The translations under genes and the position numbers were made by a program. DNA of 64,000 nucleotides from Acetobacter orientalis (GTDB lineage Bacteria; Pseudomonadota; Alphaproteobacteria; Acetobacterales; Acetobacteraceae), in the NCBI RefSeq assembly GCF_000963965.1, contig NZ_BAMX01000013.1, positions 62,001 to 126,000 of the forward strand, written 5' to 3'. This document shows, piece after piece, positions 56,739 through 64,000 of the stretch. The notes beneath the pieces were generated by a model. That model was not told the DNA's origin and searched no databases. It saw nothing but the letters and a program-made list of their open reading frames with translations. How positions within the stretch are numbered: position 1 is the stretch's first letter; every line of letters starts with the position of its first letter.

Positions 56739-58727
56739 ATGTCTTTACCTTCAATAAAACTACGTGGTGTTGTCTCTGGGGTGCTTGTTACCCTGTTATC
56801 GGGCACGGCGTTGGCTGCAGCATCGGCTCTGACCGCGGGTGCGCCCGCTAAACAACAGCCAGATCTGTTGAGCGTGCAAACCGGCACGGATATTCCGAGC
56901 AAACTCAGCTTTCCCGAGGTAGAGCAGCAGCGCGACTATACAAAGCGCGAAGTGATGATTCCCATGCGTGATGGGGTCAAACTTTATACCATACTGGTTA
57001 TACCCAAAAATGTGCGTAACGCGCCTATGCTGCTTACCCGCACACCCTACCATGCCAAAAACCGGGTTGACCGTACTGAAAACGCCCTAACACTACGCGA
57101 AACCCTGCCGCAGGGTGATGATGTGTTTGCAGATGGTACCTATATTCGGGTGTTTCAGGACATACGCGGCAAATACGATTCACAGGGGGACTACGTAATG
57201 GCCCGCCCCCCGCGCGGCCCGCTCAACCCCACCAAAACGGATGAAACAACAGATGCCTGGGACACGATAAACTGGCTGGTGCATAACGTGCCTGAAAGTA
57301 ATGGCCGCGTTGGCATGACAGGCTCTTCTTACGAAGGGTTTACTGTGGTTATGGCGTTATTAGACCCCCACCCGGCCCTAAAAGTAGCCGCACCAGAAAG
57401 CCCAATGGTTGATGGTTGGATGGGTGATGACTGGTTCCATTATGGTGCCTTTCGGCAAGGGTCGTTTGATTACTTTGTTGGCCAAATGAGCTCACGCCGG
57501 GGCGGGGATGATATTCCGCGTAAAGATGCAGATGATTACACAAATTTCCTTAAAGCAGGGTCTGCTGGGGCTTTTGCACAGCAAGCAGGGCTAAATCAAT
57601 ATCCATTTTGGAACCGCTTACACGCCCACCCAGCTTATGACCAGTTTTGGCAGGCGCAAGCGCTCGATAAAATTTTAGCCGATAAAAAGCCAACAGTGCC
57701 AATGCTGTGGGAACAAGGCCTGTGGGACCAAGAAGATATGTGGGGTGCTATACATACGTGGCAGGCCCTTAAAGACAAAGATATTAAAACCCCCAATACC
57801 CTTGTTATGGGGCCTTGGCGGCATAGTGGGGTCAATTACAATGGTTCAAGTTTAGGGCCATTAGATTTTTCTATAGATACAGCCTACCAATATCGGCATG
57901 ATGTGTTTCGACCCTTTTTTGATGCCTACCTTAAGCCTGGCAGTGCTTCTGTACATTTGCCTGATGCCATTATTTATAATACGGCAGAAAAAAAATGGGA
58001 TTATTACCGGGCATGGCCGCAAGTATGCGAAGAAAATTGCAATGGTGGGTTAACGCCGCTCTATTTGTCTGAAAACCATAGTTTGAGCTTTTCTGCTGCC
58101 AGCAAAGAGGGAACAGACAGCTATTACGCAGACCCAGCACACCCCGTACCGTTTTTACCGCGGCCCTTTGCTTTTTCTGAGGGCGCACGCTGGAAAAGCT
58201 GGCTGGTGCAAGACCAGCGCGAGGCAGAAGCTCGTCCCGATGTGCTGACCTACGAAACTGATGTGCTTGATGCCCCTGTGCGCGTTAGTGGCGTGCCTGT
58301 GGCAGACCTTTTTGCCCAAACAACCGGTACAGATGCTGACTGGGTTGTAAAACTAATAGACGTGCAACCCGCACAAGTACCAGATAATCCCAAAATGGGC
58401 GGGTACGAACTCCCCCTTTCAATGGATATAATGAGGGGGCGCTACCGCAACAGTTTTGCAAAGCCAGAACCAATAGAGGCCAATAAAACAGAGCACTACC
58501 ATTTTACATTGCCTGCGGTTAACCATGTTTTTGAAAAAGGCCATAGAATTATGGTACAAATTCAATCTTCATGGTTTCCATTGTATGACCGTAACCCGCA
58601 AAAATATGTGGCTAATATTTTTGATGCTAAGCCAGAAGACTATATTGGCGCAACGCAAACCCTGCATTATGGTGGGGTAAAGGCGACTTCTATTTTATTG
58701 CCGGTTGTGCAGGCTGATAAAGACTAG
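56739..58727 (+). CDS. aehA: Alpha-amino-acid ester hydrolase (CocE/NonD family)
   Basis: 662 residues from ATG 56739 (a GTG three codons upstream is possible). Signal peptide GVVSGVLVTLLSGTALAAASA, so exported. An alpha/beta-hydrolase with nucleophile Ser in GMTGSSYEGFTVVM (about residue 197), acid in LWEQGLWDQEDMWG, and His in VMGPWRHSGVNYNG, then a C-terminal jelly-roll (LPAVNHVFEKGHRIMVQIQ). It closely resembles from memory the Acetobacter turbidans enzyme that hydrolyses alpha-amino esters and acts on ampicillin- and cephalexin-type beta-lactams. Natural substrate unclear. A creatininase-family gene follows after 98 bp. Confidence 0.92.
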   Translation: MSLPSIKLRGVVSGVLVTLLSGTALAAASALTAGAPAKQQPDLLSVQTGTDIPSKLSFPEVEQQRDYTKREVMIPMRDGVKLYTILVIPKNVRNAPMLLTRTPYHAKNRVDRTENALTLRETLPQGDDVFADGTYIRVFQDIRGKYDSQGDYVMARPPRGPLNPTKTDETTDAWDTINWLVHNVPESNGRVGMTGSSYEGFTVVMALLDPHPALKVAAPESPMVDGWMGDDWFHYGAFRQGSFDYFVGQMSSRRGGDDIPRKDADDYTNFLKAGSAGAFAQQAGLNQYPFWNRLHAHPAYDQFWQAQALDKILADKKPTVPMLWEQGLWDQEDMWGAIHTWQALKDKDIKTPNTLVMGPWRHSGVNYNGSSLGPLDFSIDTAYQYRHDVFRPFFDAYLKPGSASVHLPDAIIYNTAEKKWDYYRAWPQVCEENCNGGLTPLYLSENHSLSFSAASKEGTDSYYADPAHPVPFLPRPFAFSEGARWKSWLVQDQREAEARPDVLTYETDVLDAPVRVSGVPVADLFAQTTGTDADWVVKLIDVQPAQVPDNPKMGGYELPLSMDIMRGRYRNSFAKPEPIEANKTEHYHFTLPAVNHVFEKGHRIMVQIQSSWFPLYDRNPQKYVANIFDAKPEDYIGATQTLHYGGVKATSILLPVVQADKD

Positions 58728-58825
58728 AAAAACACATAAAGGGGCAGGGTTAACTCTCATAAATAATAAAGGTTTTTGAGAGTTTAGCTCTGAATTAAAA
58801 CCAGAGTTGAGAGGGCAGAGATAAA
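58728..58825 (+). promoter_or_regulatory. Double hairpin leader before creatininase gene
   Basis: Two inverted repeats lie here: AACTCTCA with TGAGAGTT (17-base spacer) and CTCTG with CAGAG just after. No T-tail follows the first one, so it is more likely a leader or regulator site than a terminator. Confidence 0.35.
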
Positions 58826-59632
58826 ATGAAAAACCCTGTTCAAATGGCACAGTTAACAGCAGATGCCATGCGCAAAGTAGTACAACGGCAGCCGGTTATT
58901 TTGCTTCCTTTAGGAAGTTTTGAAGACCAAGGCCCCCATATGCCAATGGGGGACTATCTTTTAGCAGACATTATGGCCCAACATATTGCAACAGCCGCTA
59001 CAGAGCAGGGGTATGAGACCTATACAGCCCCGGTACTGCCTTTTGGTGGGGCAGATTATTTTGGGTATATGCCCGGCGGTATTGCGCTTTCTCAAACAAC
59101 ATTGCGTGCTGTGCTGCAAGATATGCTAATAAGTCTTATAAAGCATGGTTTTAAAAAACTTGTTATTATTAATGGTCATGGTGGTAATTGTACCATGATC
59201 CATGATGTAACGCAGGCTTTGTTTCAGCACAATAAAACAATGGTGCCTAGTTTTTACCTTTGGCGTGCTGCGGCTGCTTTGTTACCAGATGTTGTGGGGG
59301 TAGAGCAGGCTAAACGCTCTGGTGGGCATGGCGCTAACCCTTTAACCAGTATTGGCCAATATTTGGTGCCAGAACTGGTTAAGGCAGAAAATATGATAAC
59401 CCCAGACCAGACTAAAAAAGTATGGGGGCTTGATGTGCTTGATTTTGGGACAGTAAGCCTGCACGGCGTGCCTATTTCTGTGCCGCTAGAGGGCGATAAA
59501 ACAGCAACCCAAGGCGTAGGGCGTGGCGACCCCCATTTTTGCAATGCAGAAACAGGCAAAGCCCTAACAGAAAAATTGGTGCAGACAGGTGTAGCGCTTA
59601 TTGCACATATGAACACGCAACCACCGGTTTGA
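58826..59632 (+). CDS. Creatininase-family amidohydrolase
   Basis: 268 residues without signal peptide. Metal-site motifs are near canonical: LPLGSFEDQGPHMPMGDYLLAD (Glu, His, Asp) and INGHGGNCTMI, followed by SGGHGANPLTS where most members have a Glu for the third position. Members include creatininase and formamidopyrimidine-type amidohydrolases; substrate not assignable. Its position after the ester hydrolase suggests shared regulation. Confidence 0.87.
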   Translation: MKNPVQMAQLTADAMRKVVQRQPVILLPLGSFEDQGPHMPMGDYLLADIMAQHIATAATEQGYETYTAPVLPFGGADYFGYMPGGIALSQTTLRAVLQDMLISLIKHGFKKLVIINGHGGNCTMIHDVTQALFQHNKTMVPSFYLWRAAAALLPDVVGVEQAKRSGGHGANPLTSIGQYLVPELVKAENMITPDQTKKVWGLDVLDFGTVSLHGVPISVPLEGDKTATQGVGRGDPHFCNAETGKALTEKLVQTGVALIAHMNTQPPV

Positions 59633-59886
59633 TCTTGAGGGTTTTATAAAGTTTAAACGTATTTCATTAAAAGTATGCATAAAGCCGTAAGTGATCAATA
59701 CGGTCGTGCACGGGGTAATATGTGAGGTTGGAGGCGTGGTGAAAGAGGCGCTGGTGAAGGGAAGGCTGGCGCTCACCAAAGCTGAGTGGAGGCACTTTTT
59801 GTTATCTCAGTGCTCGTTTTGCCTGTAAAACAGAGTAGAAATAAAAATTGCCACCCGTTTTACGCGCCTTGCGTTAAGCTTAGCTC

Positions 59887-60276
59887 TCACACACTTTTTA
59901 AATATTTTTTTGAATAAAAAAGATACAGCGTTACAAGTATAAGGGCGTTACCTATAAAAATTCTGAAAAAATCAAAATAACCATGTAAAGAGAATACATT
60001 TTGTTCAAAATTTATATCGCCAAATAAAACGATCGCTATCGTTATTAAAGCGGTGATGCTATTTTGTTTCTGAAAAAGTTTACCTTTTATGGAGTCTAAG
60101 CAATATAGACCAGCATATATGCCTAAAAAGACAGACATAACTTTTCCATAATTATTGAGTTGCTCAGCTTGATTGTTTATTCCGCTATAAAAAAGAAAAG
60201 AGATGTAGGATAAACTGCCAACCAATAAGACTGTTGATATTGCTCTATTAATATAAAGCGCAAATTTATCAGTCAT
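59887..60276 (-). CDS. Four-helix membrane protein, hypothetical
   Basis: 129 residues with four likely membrane helices (TVLLVGSLSYISFLFYSG, VMSVFLGIYAGLYCL, ITALITIAIVLFG, FIGNALILVTLYLFY) and a basic tail. Very AT-rich compared with neighbours, suggesting acquisition. ATG 60276 or the preceding ATG 60279 may start it. No family recognised. Confidence 0.6.
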   Translation of the reverse strand: MTDKFALYINRAISTVLLVGSLSYISFLFYSGINNQAEQLNNYGKVMSVFLGIYAGLYCLDSIKGKLFQKQNSITALITIAIVLFGDINFEQNVFSLHGYFDFFRIFIGNALILVTLYLFYSKKYLKSV

Positions 60277-60416
60277 CATTTAATACCCATGCCAACACTG
60301 TTACGCGGTGTCTTAGCAATAAAATGCCTTTGTTAGAATAAGGTATGTGGGGGCGTTGGCCTATAATGGGGTAGGAGTAGGCTGCCGGGTTGTAACCCTG
60401 TTTGGGGAGCCTATAT

Positions 60417-60575
60417 GTGAGCAATAAGGGGCTTGTAACTGGCGGCGTGGTTAGCCGGTTAGCTGTGCTTTACGGGAAACATACGGCTAAAATGGTCTAT
60501 TACAGAGGTAAAAAGCCTCTTTTTGGCTTGCTTGTCTGGTATGTGACAATTCCATTTATAGCCAGTTTGGTTTAG
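60417..60575 (+). CDS. Small basic membrane-tail protein, 52 aa, hypothetical
   Basis: GTG 60417 is preceded by GGGGAG seven bases upstream. The product (starting MSNKGLVTGGVVSRLAVLYG) is basic and ends in a hydrophobic segment (PLFGLLVWYVTIPFIASLV), like a tail-anchored peptide. It lies 52 bp before asd on the same strand. No homologue recognised; existence inferred only from frame, ribosome site and composition. Confidence 0.45.
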   Translation: MSNKGLVTGGVVSRLAVLYGKHTAKMVYYRGKKPLFGLLVWYVTIPFIASLV

Positions 60576-60627
60576 GTTCCTGCCCCGGTCAGACTTTTAA
60601 ACAAGAATATAGAAGATAGGTGACGAA

Positions 60628-61650
60628 ATGGGGTATCGGGTTGCAGTTGTGGGTGCCACAGGCGCTGTTGGACGTGAAATACTGAAAACGCTGGCAGAGC
60701 GGGAATTCCCGATTGATGACATTGTTGCTCTTGCCTCTCCCCGCTCTGCCGGACGCGAAATTTCTTTTGGCGACAGAGTTCTGAAAGTTCAGAACCTTGA
60801 AACGTTCGACTTTACAGGCTGGGACGTGGGTCTGTTCTCTCCCGGTGGCTCTGTGTCTGCAAAATATGCGCCTATTGCTGCTAAAGCAGGGTGTGTGGTC
60901 ATTGATAATACGTCCCACTTCCGTATGGAGCCGGGCGTGCCGTTGGTGGTGCCGGAAGTAAACCCCAATGCCCTTAAAGGCATGAAGCACAATATTATTG
61001 CCAACCCCAATTGCTCAACCATTCAGATGGTGGTGGCCCTTAAACCCCTGCACGACCTGTTTACGCTTAAGCGTGTTGTTGTTTCTACCTATCAGGCAAC
61101 CGCTGGTGCGGGCAAAGACGGCATGGATGAGCTGTTTGCCCAGACTCGTGGCAGCTTTGTAAACGACCCACCAAAAATTGAGCAGTTCCAAAAACAGATC
61201 GCGTTTAACTGCATTCCCCAAATCGACCGCTTTATGGATGACGGCGCGACCAAGGAAGAGTGGAAAATGACGGTCGAGACCAAAAAAATTCTCGACCCCG
61301 ATATTGCTGTTATTGCCACATGCGTACGTGTGCCGGTGTTTATTGGCCACTCTGAATCTGTTGTGGCAGAATTTGAAGAGCCGGTTGACCTGGCTAAAGC
61401 GCGTGCAGCCCTGCGTGAGGCTGAAGGCGTTATTCTGCGCGATGAGCGCGAAGATGGTGGCTACGTAACCCCCATCGAATGTGTTGGTGAAGACGCAACC
61501 TATGTCTCGCGCCTGCGGGTTGACCCTACAGTACCAAACGGTCTGGCGTTTTGGTGTGTGGCAGATAACCTGCGTAAAGGGGCGGCCCTTAATGCTGTTC
61601 AGATTGCTGAAACAATGATTGCCCTAAACCTGCTGCCTAAACACGGCTGA
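60628..61650 (+). CDS. asd: Aspartate-semialdehyde dehydrogenase
   Basis: 340 residues; reduces aspartyl phosphate in the lysine/threonine/methionine pathway. NADP-binding VGATGAVGREIL, catalytic Cys in IANPNCSTIQMV, and substrate-binding QIAFNCIPQIDRF with the catalytic His region RVPVFIGHSESV. Gram-negative-type length. The sdh cluster follows after a structured 142-bp spacer. Confidence 0.96.
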   Translation: MGYRVAVVGATGAVGREILKTLAEREFPIDDIVALASPRSAGREISFGDRVLKVQNLETFDFTGWDVGLFSPGGSVSAKYAPIAAKAGCVVIDNTSHFRMEPGVPLVVPEVNPNALKGMKHNIIANPNCSTIQMVVALKPLHDLFTLKRVVVSTYQATAGAGKDGMDELFAQTRGSFVNDPPKIEQFQKQIAFNCIPQIDRFMDDGATKEEWKMTVETKKILDPDIAVIATCVRVPVFIGHSESVVAEFEEPVDLAKARAALREAEGVILRDEREDGGYVTPIECVGEDATYVSRLRVDPTVPNGLAFWCVADNLRKGAALNAVQIAETMIALNLLPKHG

Positions 61651-61658
61651 GTGAGGCT

Positions 61659-61759
61659 GCCCCGCCTCTCGGTCTCGTGTTGCCTGACTGAATTGACCGC
61701 TTGGCAGGCGGGGCGTAGGACAAAAATCAATGCACGAGCACCCGCCACTCAGGCGGGTG
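61659..61759 (+). promoter_or_regulatory. Structured leader before sdhC with alternative pairings
   Basis: GCCCCGCCT (61659-61667) is complementary to AGGCGGGGC (61706-61714). A second hairpin CACCCGCC-ACTCA-GGCGGGTG (61739-61759) reuses the same CCCGCC/GGCGGG cores, so the two arms can pair in more than one way. No T-tail. Could be an asd terminator without U-run, or an sdh regulatory leader. Confidence 0.45.
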
Positions 61760-61792
61760 TAGGGATAGACGGACGGGATACGAGGCTGACCA

Positions 61793-62266
61793 ATGCAGGA
61801 TATCCGCAAGGCCCTCTATGTAGGGAGCCGTAGTGACGGCAAACTGATTCAGCGGCCTATGTCGCCGCATCTGCAAATTTACCGTAGCCGACTTTCAATG
61901 GTTCTTTCCATTTCGAACCGTATTACCGGCGTTGTAGCAACCGGCGGGGCCGCCTTGGGCGTGTTCTGGCTTGGGGCTGCGGCAAAGGGGCCAAAGTCGT
62001 TTGAGGTGGCGCGCAAGGTAACGGGTAACCCGGTTGGCCAGCTTATGCTGGTTGGGTGGCTTGCTTCTGTTGTGTACCACACCGTTGGCGGTATCCGCCA
62101 TCTGATCTGGGATAGCGGCTACCGCTATGACAAAGCCGAGATCAATAAAGACGGCCCCGTTGCCGTTGGCGTAACGGCAGGCGTAAGCACCGCTTTGGCT
62201 GCCGGGCTACTGGCTGTGGCATGTGGGCGCAAACGTGCCCGTGCCAAAGTAGGGAAGGCTTCCTGA
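61793..62266 (+). CDS. sdhC: Succinate dehydrogenase cytochrome b556 subunit
   Basis: 157-residue membrane anchor of complex II with three hydrophobic helices. The family motif RPMSPHLQIYR precedes helix 1, where SNRITGVV contains the quinone-site Ser/Arg, and heme His is in VYHTVGGIRHLIWDSG. A ~22-residue N-terminal extension precedes RPMSPH. First gene of sdhCDA. Confidence 0.94.
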   Translation: MQDIRKALYVGSRSDGKLIQRPMSPHLQIYRSRLSMVLSISNRITGVVATGGAALGVFWLGAAAKGPKSFEVARKVTGNPVGQLMLVGWLASVVYHTVGGIRHLIWDSGYRYDKAEINKDGPVAVGVTAGVSTALAAGLLAVACGRKRARAKVGKAS

Positions 62267-62268
62267 CC

Positions 62269-62685
62269 ATGAACGCTTCTGTTTCTCATATTGAGGTCAT
62301 GCGCTCACAGCTTGGCCGCGCACGTGGCCTTGGGGCCGGTGGGTCTGGCGTAGGGCATTGGTGGGCAGAGCGCGTTTCTGCTGCCAGCCTGTTGCCGCTT
62401 TCTGCTTGGTTTGTGGTGCAAATGTTCCGCCTAAGCGGTGCAGAGCATGCCCAAGTAGTTAAGTGGGGCAGCAAGCCTGTTAATGCCACCATGCTGACAG
62501 CCTTAATCATTACCACATTCTACCACGCCCAAATGGGGCTACAGGTTATTGTGGATGATTACGTGCACGGCAAGGCGCATTTGCCCACACGTATTTTGGT
62601 AAAAATCGGAACGTCTCTTATTGGGCTTCTGGGTGTTTTTGCCGTCATTAAACTGGTGGTTGCAGGCAGCAGCCGCAAATCCTGA
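62269..62685 (+). CDS. sdhD: Succinate dehydrogenase hydrophobic anchor subunit
   Basis: 138 residues, three membrane helices. GVGHWWAERVSAASLLPLSAWFV and FYHAQMGLQVIVDDYVHG (heme/quinone-side His and Asp-Tyr) are typical. ATG 62269 starts 2 bp after the sdhC stop; the open frame upstream is not used. Confidence 0.93.
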   Translation: MNASVSHIEVMRSQLGRARGLGAGGSGVGHWWAERVSAASLLPLSAWFVVQMFRLSGAEHAQVVKWGSKPVNATMLTALIITTFYHAQMGLQVIVDDYVHGKAHLPTRILVKIGTSLIGLLGVFAVIKLVVAGSSRKS

Positions 62686-62782
62686 ATTTTCAGTCTGCGC
62701 TTTGTGCCGCTGCCCCGTGTAGTTGGGTATGGCATAATGCCAAAGACATGACAGGCCGAACGCACATGGGAGCGCCGTCACG

Positions 62783-64000
62783 ATGAATGCTTCTTCCTCT
62801 CCTTCTCGGGGAGCTTACCGGATTGTCGACCACTCATATGATGTGGTGGTTGTAGGCGCAGGTGGTTCTGGCCTGCGCGCCACACTGGGCATGGGGGCCG
62901 CTGGCCTTAAAACTGCCTGTGTTACCAAGGTTTTCCCAACACGTAGCCATACGGTTGCGGCGCAGGGCGGTATTGGGGCCTCTTTGGGCAACATGGCCGA
63001 AGATAACTGGCGTTGGCACATGTACGACACCGTAAAGGGGTCTGACTGGCTAGGCGACCAAGACGCCATTGAATTTATGTGCCGTGAGGCCGTGCCCGCC
63101 GTGCAGGAACTGGAACATTTTGGTGTGCCGTTCTCTCGCACGGAAGATGGTAAAATTTACCAGCGCCCCTTTGGCGGCCATATGAGCGACTTTGGTAAAG
63201 CACCTGTGCCACGTGCCTGTGCTGCGGCTGACCGTACCGGCCATGCCATTTTGCACACGCTTTACCAGCAGTGCCTCAAGCATAACGTTGAATTTTTTGT
63301 CGAATACTTCGCCATTGACCTTATCATGGATGATGAAGGGGCATGTCGGGGTGTTGTGGCATGGGCGCAGGACGATGGGGTTATCCATCGCTTCAATGCT
63401 AAAATGGTTGTGCTGGCAACGGGTGGTTATGGCCGTGCGTACCAGTCTTGTACCTCTGCCCACACTTGCACAGGTGATGGCGGCGGCATGGCCATGCGTG
63501 CGGGTATTCCCACGCAGGATATGGAGTTTGTGCAGTTTCACCCAACCGGCATTTACCCAGCAGGCTGCCTGCTGACCGAAGGCTGCCGTGGTGAGGGTGG
63601 CTACCTGACCAACTCTGAGGGTGAGCGCTTTATGGAGCGTTATGCTCCTACCGCTAAAGACCTTGCCTCGCGCGATGTGGTGTCTCGCGCCATGACCATC
63701 GAAATTAAAGAAGGTCGTGGTGTCGGGCCGAAAAAAGACCACATCATGATGCATCTTGAGCATCTGGGCGCAGACCTTCTGCACCAGCGCTTGCCGGGTA
63801 TTAGTGAAACGGCCCGTGTTTTTGCTGGGGTTGATGTAAGTAAAGAACCTGTACCGGTTCTGCCTACTGTGCATTATAATATGGGTGGCATACCCACCAA
63901 TATTCATGGTGAGGTTATTCGCCCAACCAAAGACAACCCCGATGCGATTGTACCCGGCCTTATGGCAGTGGGTGAGGCAGCCTGTGTGTCTGTGCATGGG
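62783..64000 (+). CDS. sdhA: Succinate dehydrogenase flavoprotein subunit (3' end outside window)
   Basis: The frame is open from ATG 62783 to the window end; 406 codons are visible. FAD fold [18 protein letters not shown], covalent-FAD His in [20 protein letters not shown], substrate site [23 protein letters not shown], and [15 protein letters not shown] near the end. Oxidises succinate in the TCA cycle and passes electrons via SdhB (expected beyond the window). A GGGAG site precedes the start. Confidence 0.96.
   Translation, partial: MNASSSPSRGAYRIVDHSYDVVVVGAGGSGLRATLGMGAAGLKTACVTKVFPTRSHTVAAQGGIGASLGNMAEDNWRWHMYDTVKGSDWLGDQDAIEFMCREAVPAVQELEHFGVPFSRTEDGKIYQRPFGGHMSDFGKAPVPRACAAADRTGHAILHTLYQQCLKHNVEFFVEYFAIDLIMDDEGACRGVVAWAQDDGVIHRFNAKMVVLATGGYGRAYQSCTSAHTCTGDGGGMAMRAGIPTQDMEFVQFHPTGIYPAGCLLTEGCRGEGGYLTNSEGERFMERYAPTAKDLASRDVVSRAMTIEIKEGRGVGPKKDHIMMHLEHLGADLLHQRLPGISETARVFAGVDVSKEPVPVLPTVHYNMGGIPTNIHGEVIRPTKDNPDAIVPGLMAVGEAACVSVHG

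Noticed and set aside
59691-59828. 45-codon GTG frame between the creatininase-family gene and the membrane protein
   Set aside because: Plausible residues (KEALVKGRLALTKAEWRHF) but no ribosome site before the first GTG and poor spacing for the internal one.
63050-63997. 315-codon open frame on the minus strand opposite sdhA
   Set aside because: It is the antisense shadow of the strongly conserved sdhA; its translation has no recognisable motif.

Overview
This window looks like a chromosomal segment of an acetic acid bacterium (Acetobacteraceae, closest in feel to Acetobacter). The evidence is the alphaproteobacterial gene order mnmE-mnmG-rsmG-parA-parB, a hemE-flanked putative replication origin, and a secreted alpha-amino-acid ester hydrolase that closely matches, from memory, the Acetobacter turbidans enzyme. 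I ran no searches; names rest on motifs and gene order read directly.

Layout. 1-3.4 kb: a YbjN-like gene, proC, a COQ9-family gene, tRNA-Gln and an MFS exporter. 3.5-9.6 kb: HU, then an accessory region with an 874-bp gap carrying a hexanucleotide repeat, a visibly AT-rich tandem glycosyltransferase, a repeat-rich RTX-like protein and tRNA-Gly. 9.8-18.3 kb: nadE, then a tightly packed histidine cluster (hisB, hisH, an in-frame GNAT-hisA fusion, hisF, hisE with a basic tail) followed by HIT, nitroreductase and UbiH-type genes. 18.6-19.8 kb: a DUF4186 gene, a 46-residue membrane peptide and tRNA-Lys. 19.8-25.4 kb: the partition cluster on the minus strand, with two parS sites inside coding sequence. 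25.6-34.6 kb: ogt, an M1 peptidase, a glycine-rich secreted protein, tRNA-Pro, LOG, MFS and NUDIX genes, then hemE-HAD-hemJ. 34.6-34.96 kb: the candidate oriC, strikingly rich in GTAC. 35-45 kb: maf, tRNA-Ala, a Bcr/CflA exporter, the CnoX-LON-Trm112-lipoprotein group, uvrA, a periplasmic creatininase-like protein and a YncE-type propeller. 45-64 kb: a small MITE-like element, aldA, a DUF2075 ATPase, Nfu, a nitroreductase, tsaB-rimI, a secreted nuclease, purD, xseA, a lipoprotein, tRNA-Leu, serC, the ester hydrolase with a second creatininase-family gene, asd, and sdhCDA running off the end.

How it fits together. Genes left of the candidate origin back to about 19 kb are mostly on the minus strand and genes just right of it mostly on the plus strand, as expected for transcription away from an origin. 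The parABS system lies 10-15 kb away, the usual distance for origin segregation. Heme genes hemE and hemJ share one overlapping unit beside the origin. The most unusual signal is 13 GTAC tetranucleotides in about 260 bp of the origin region. Others are the glycosyltransferase/RTX island, the GNAT-HisA fusion, the histone-like tail on HisE, a possible switching leader before sdhC, and small proteins with good ribosome binding sites.
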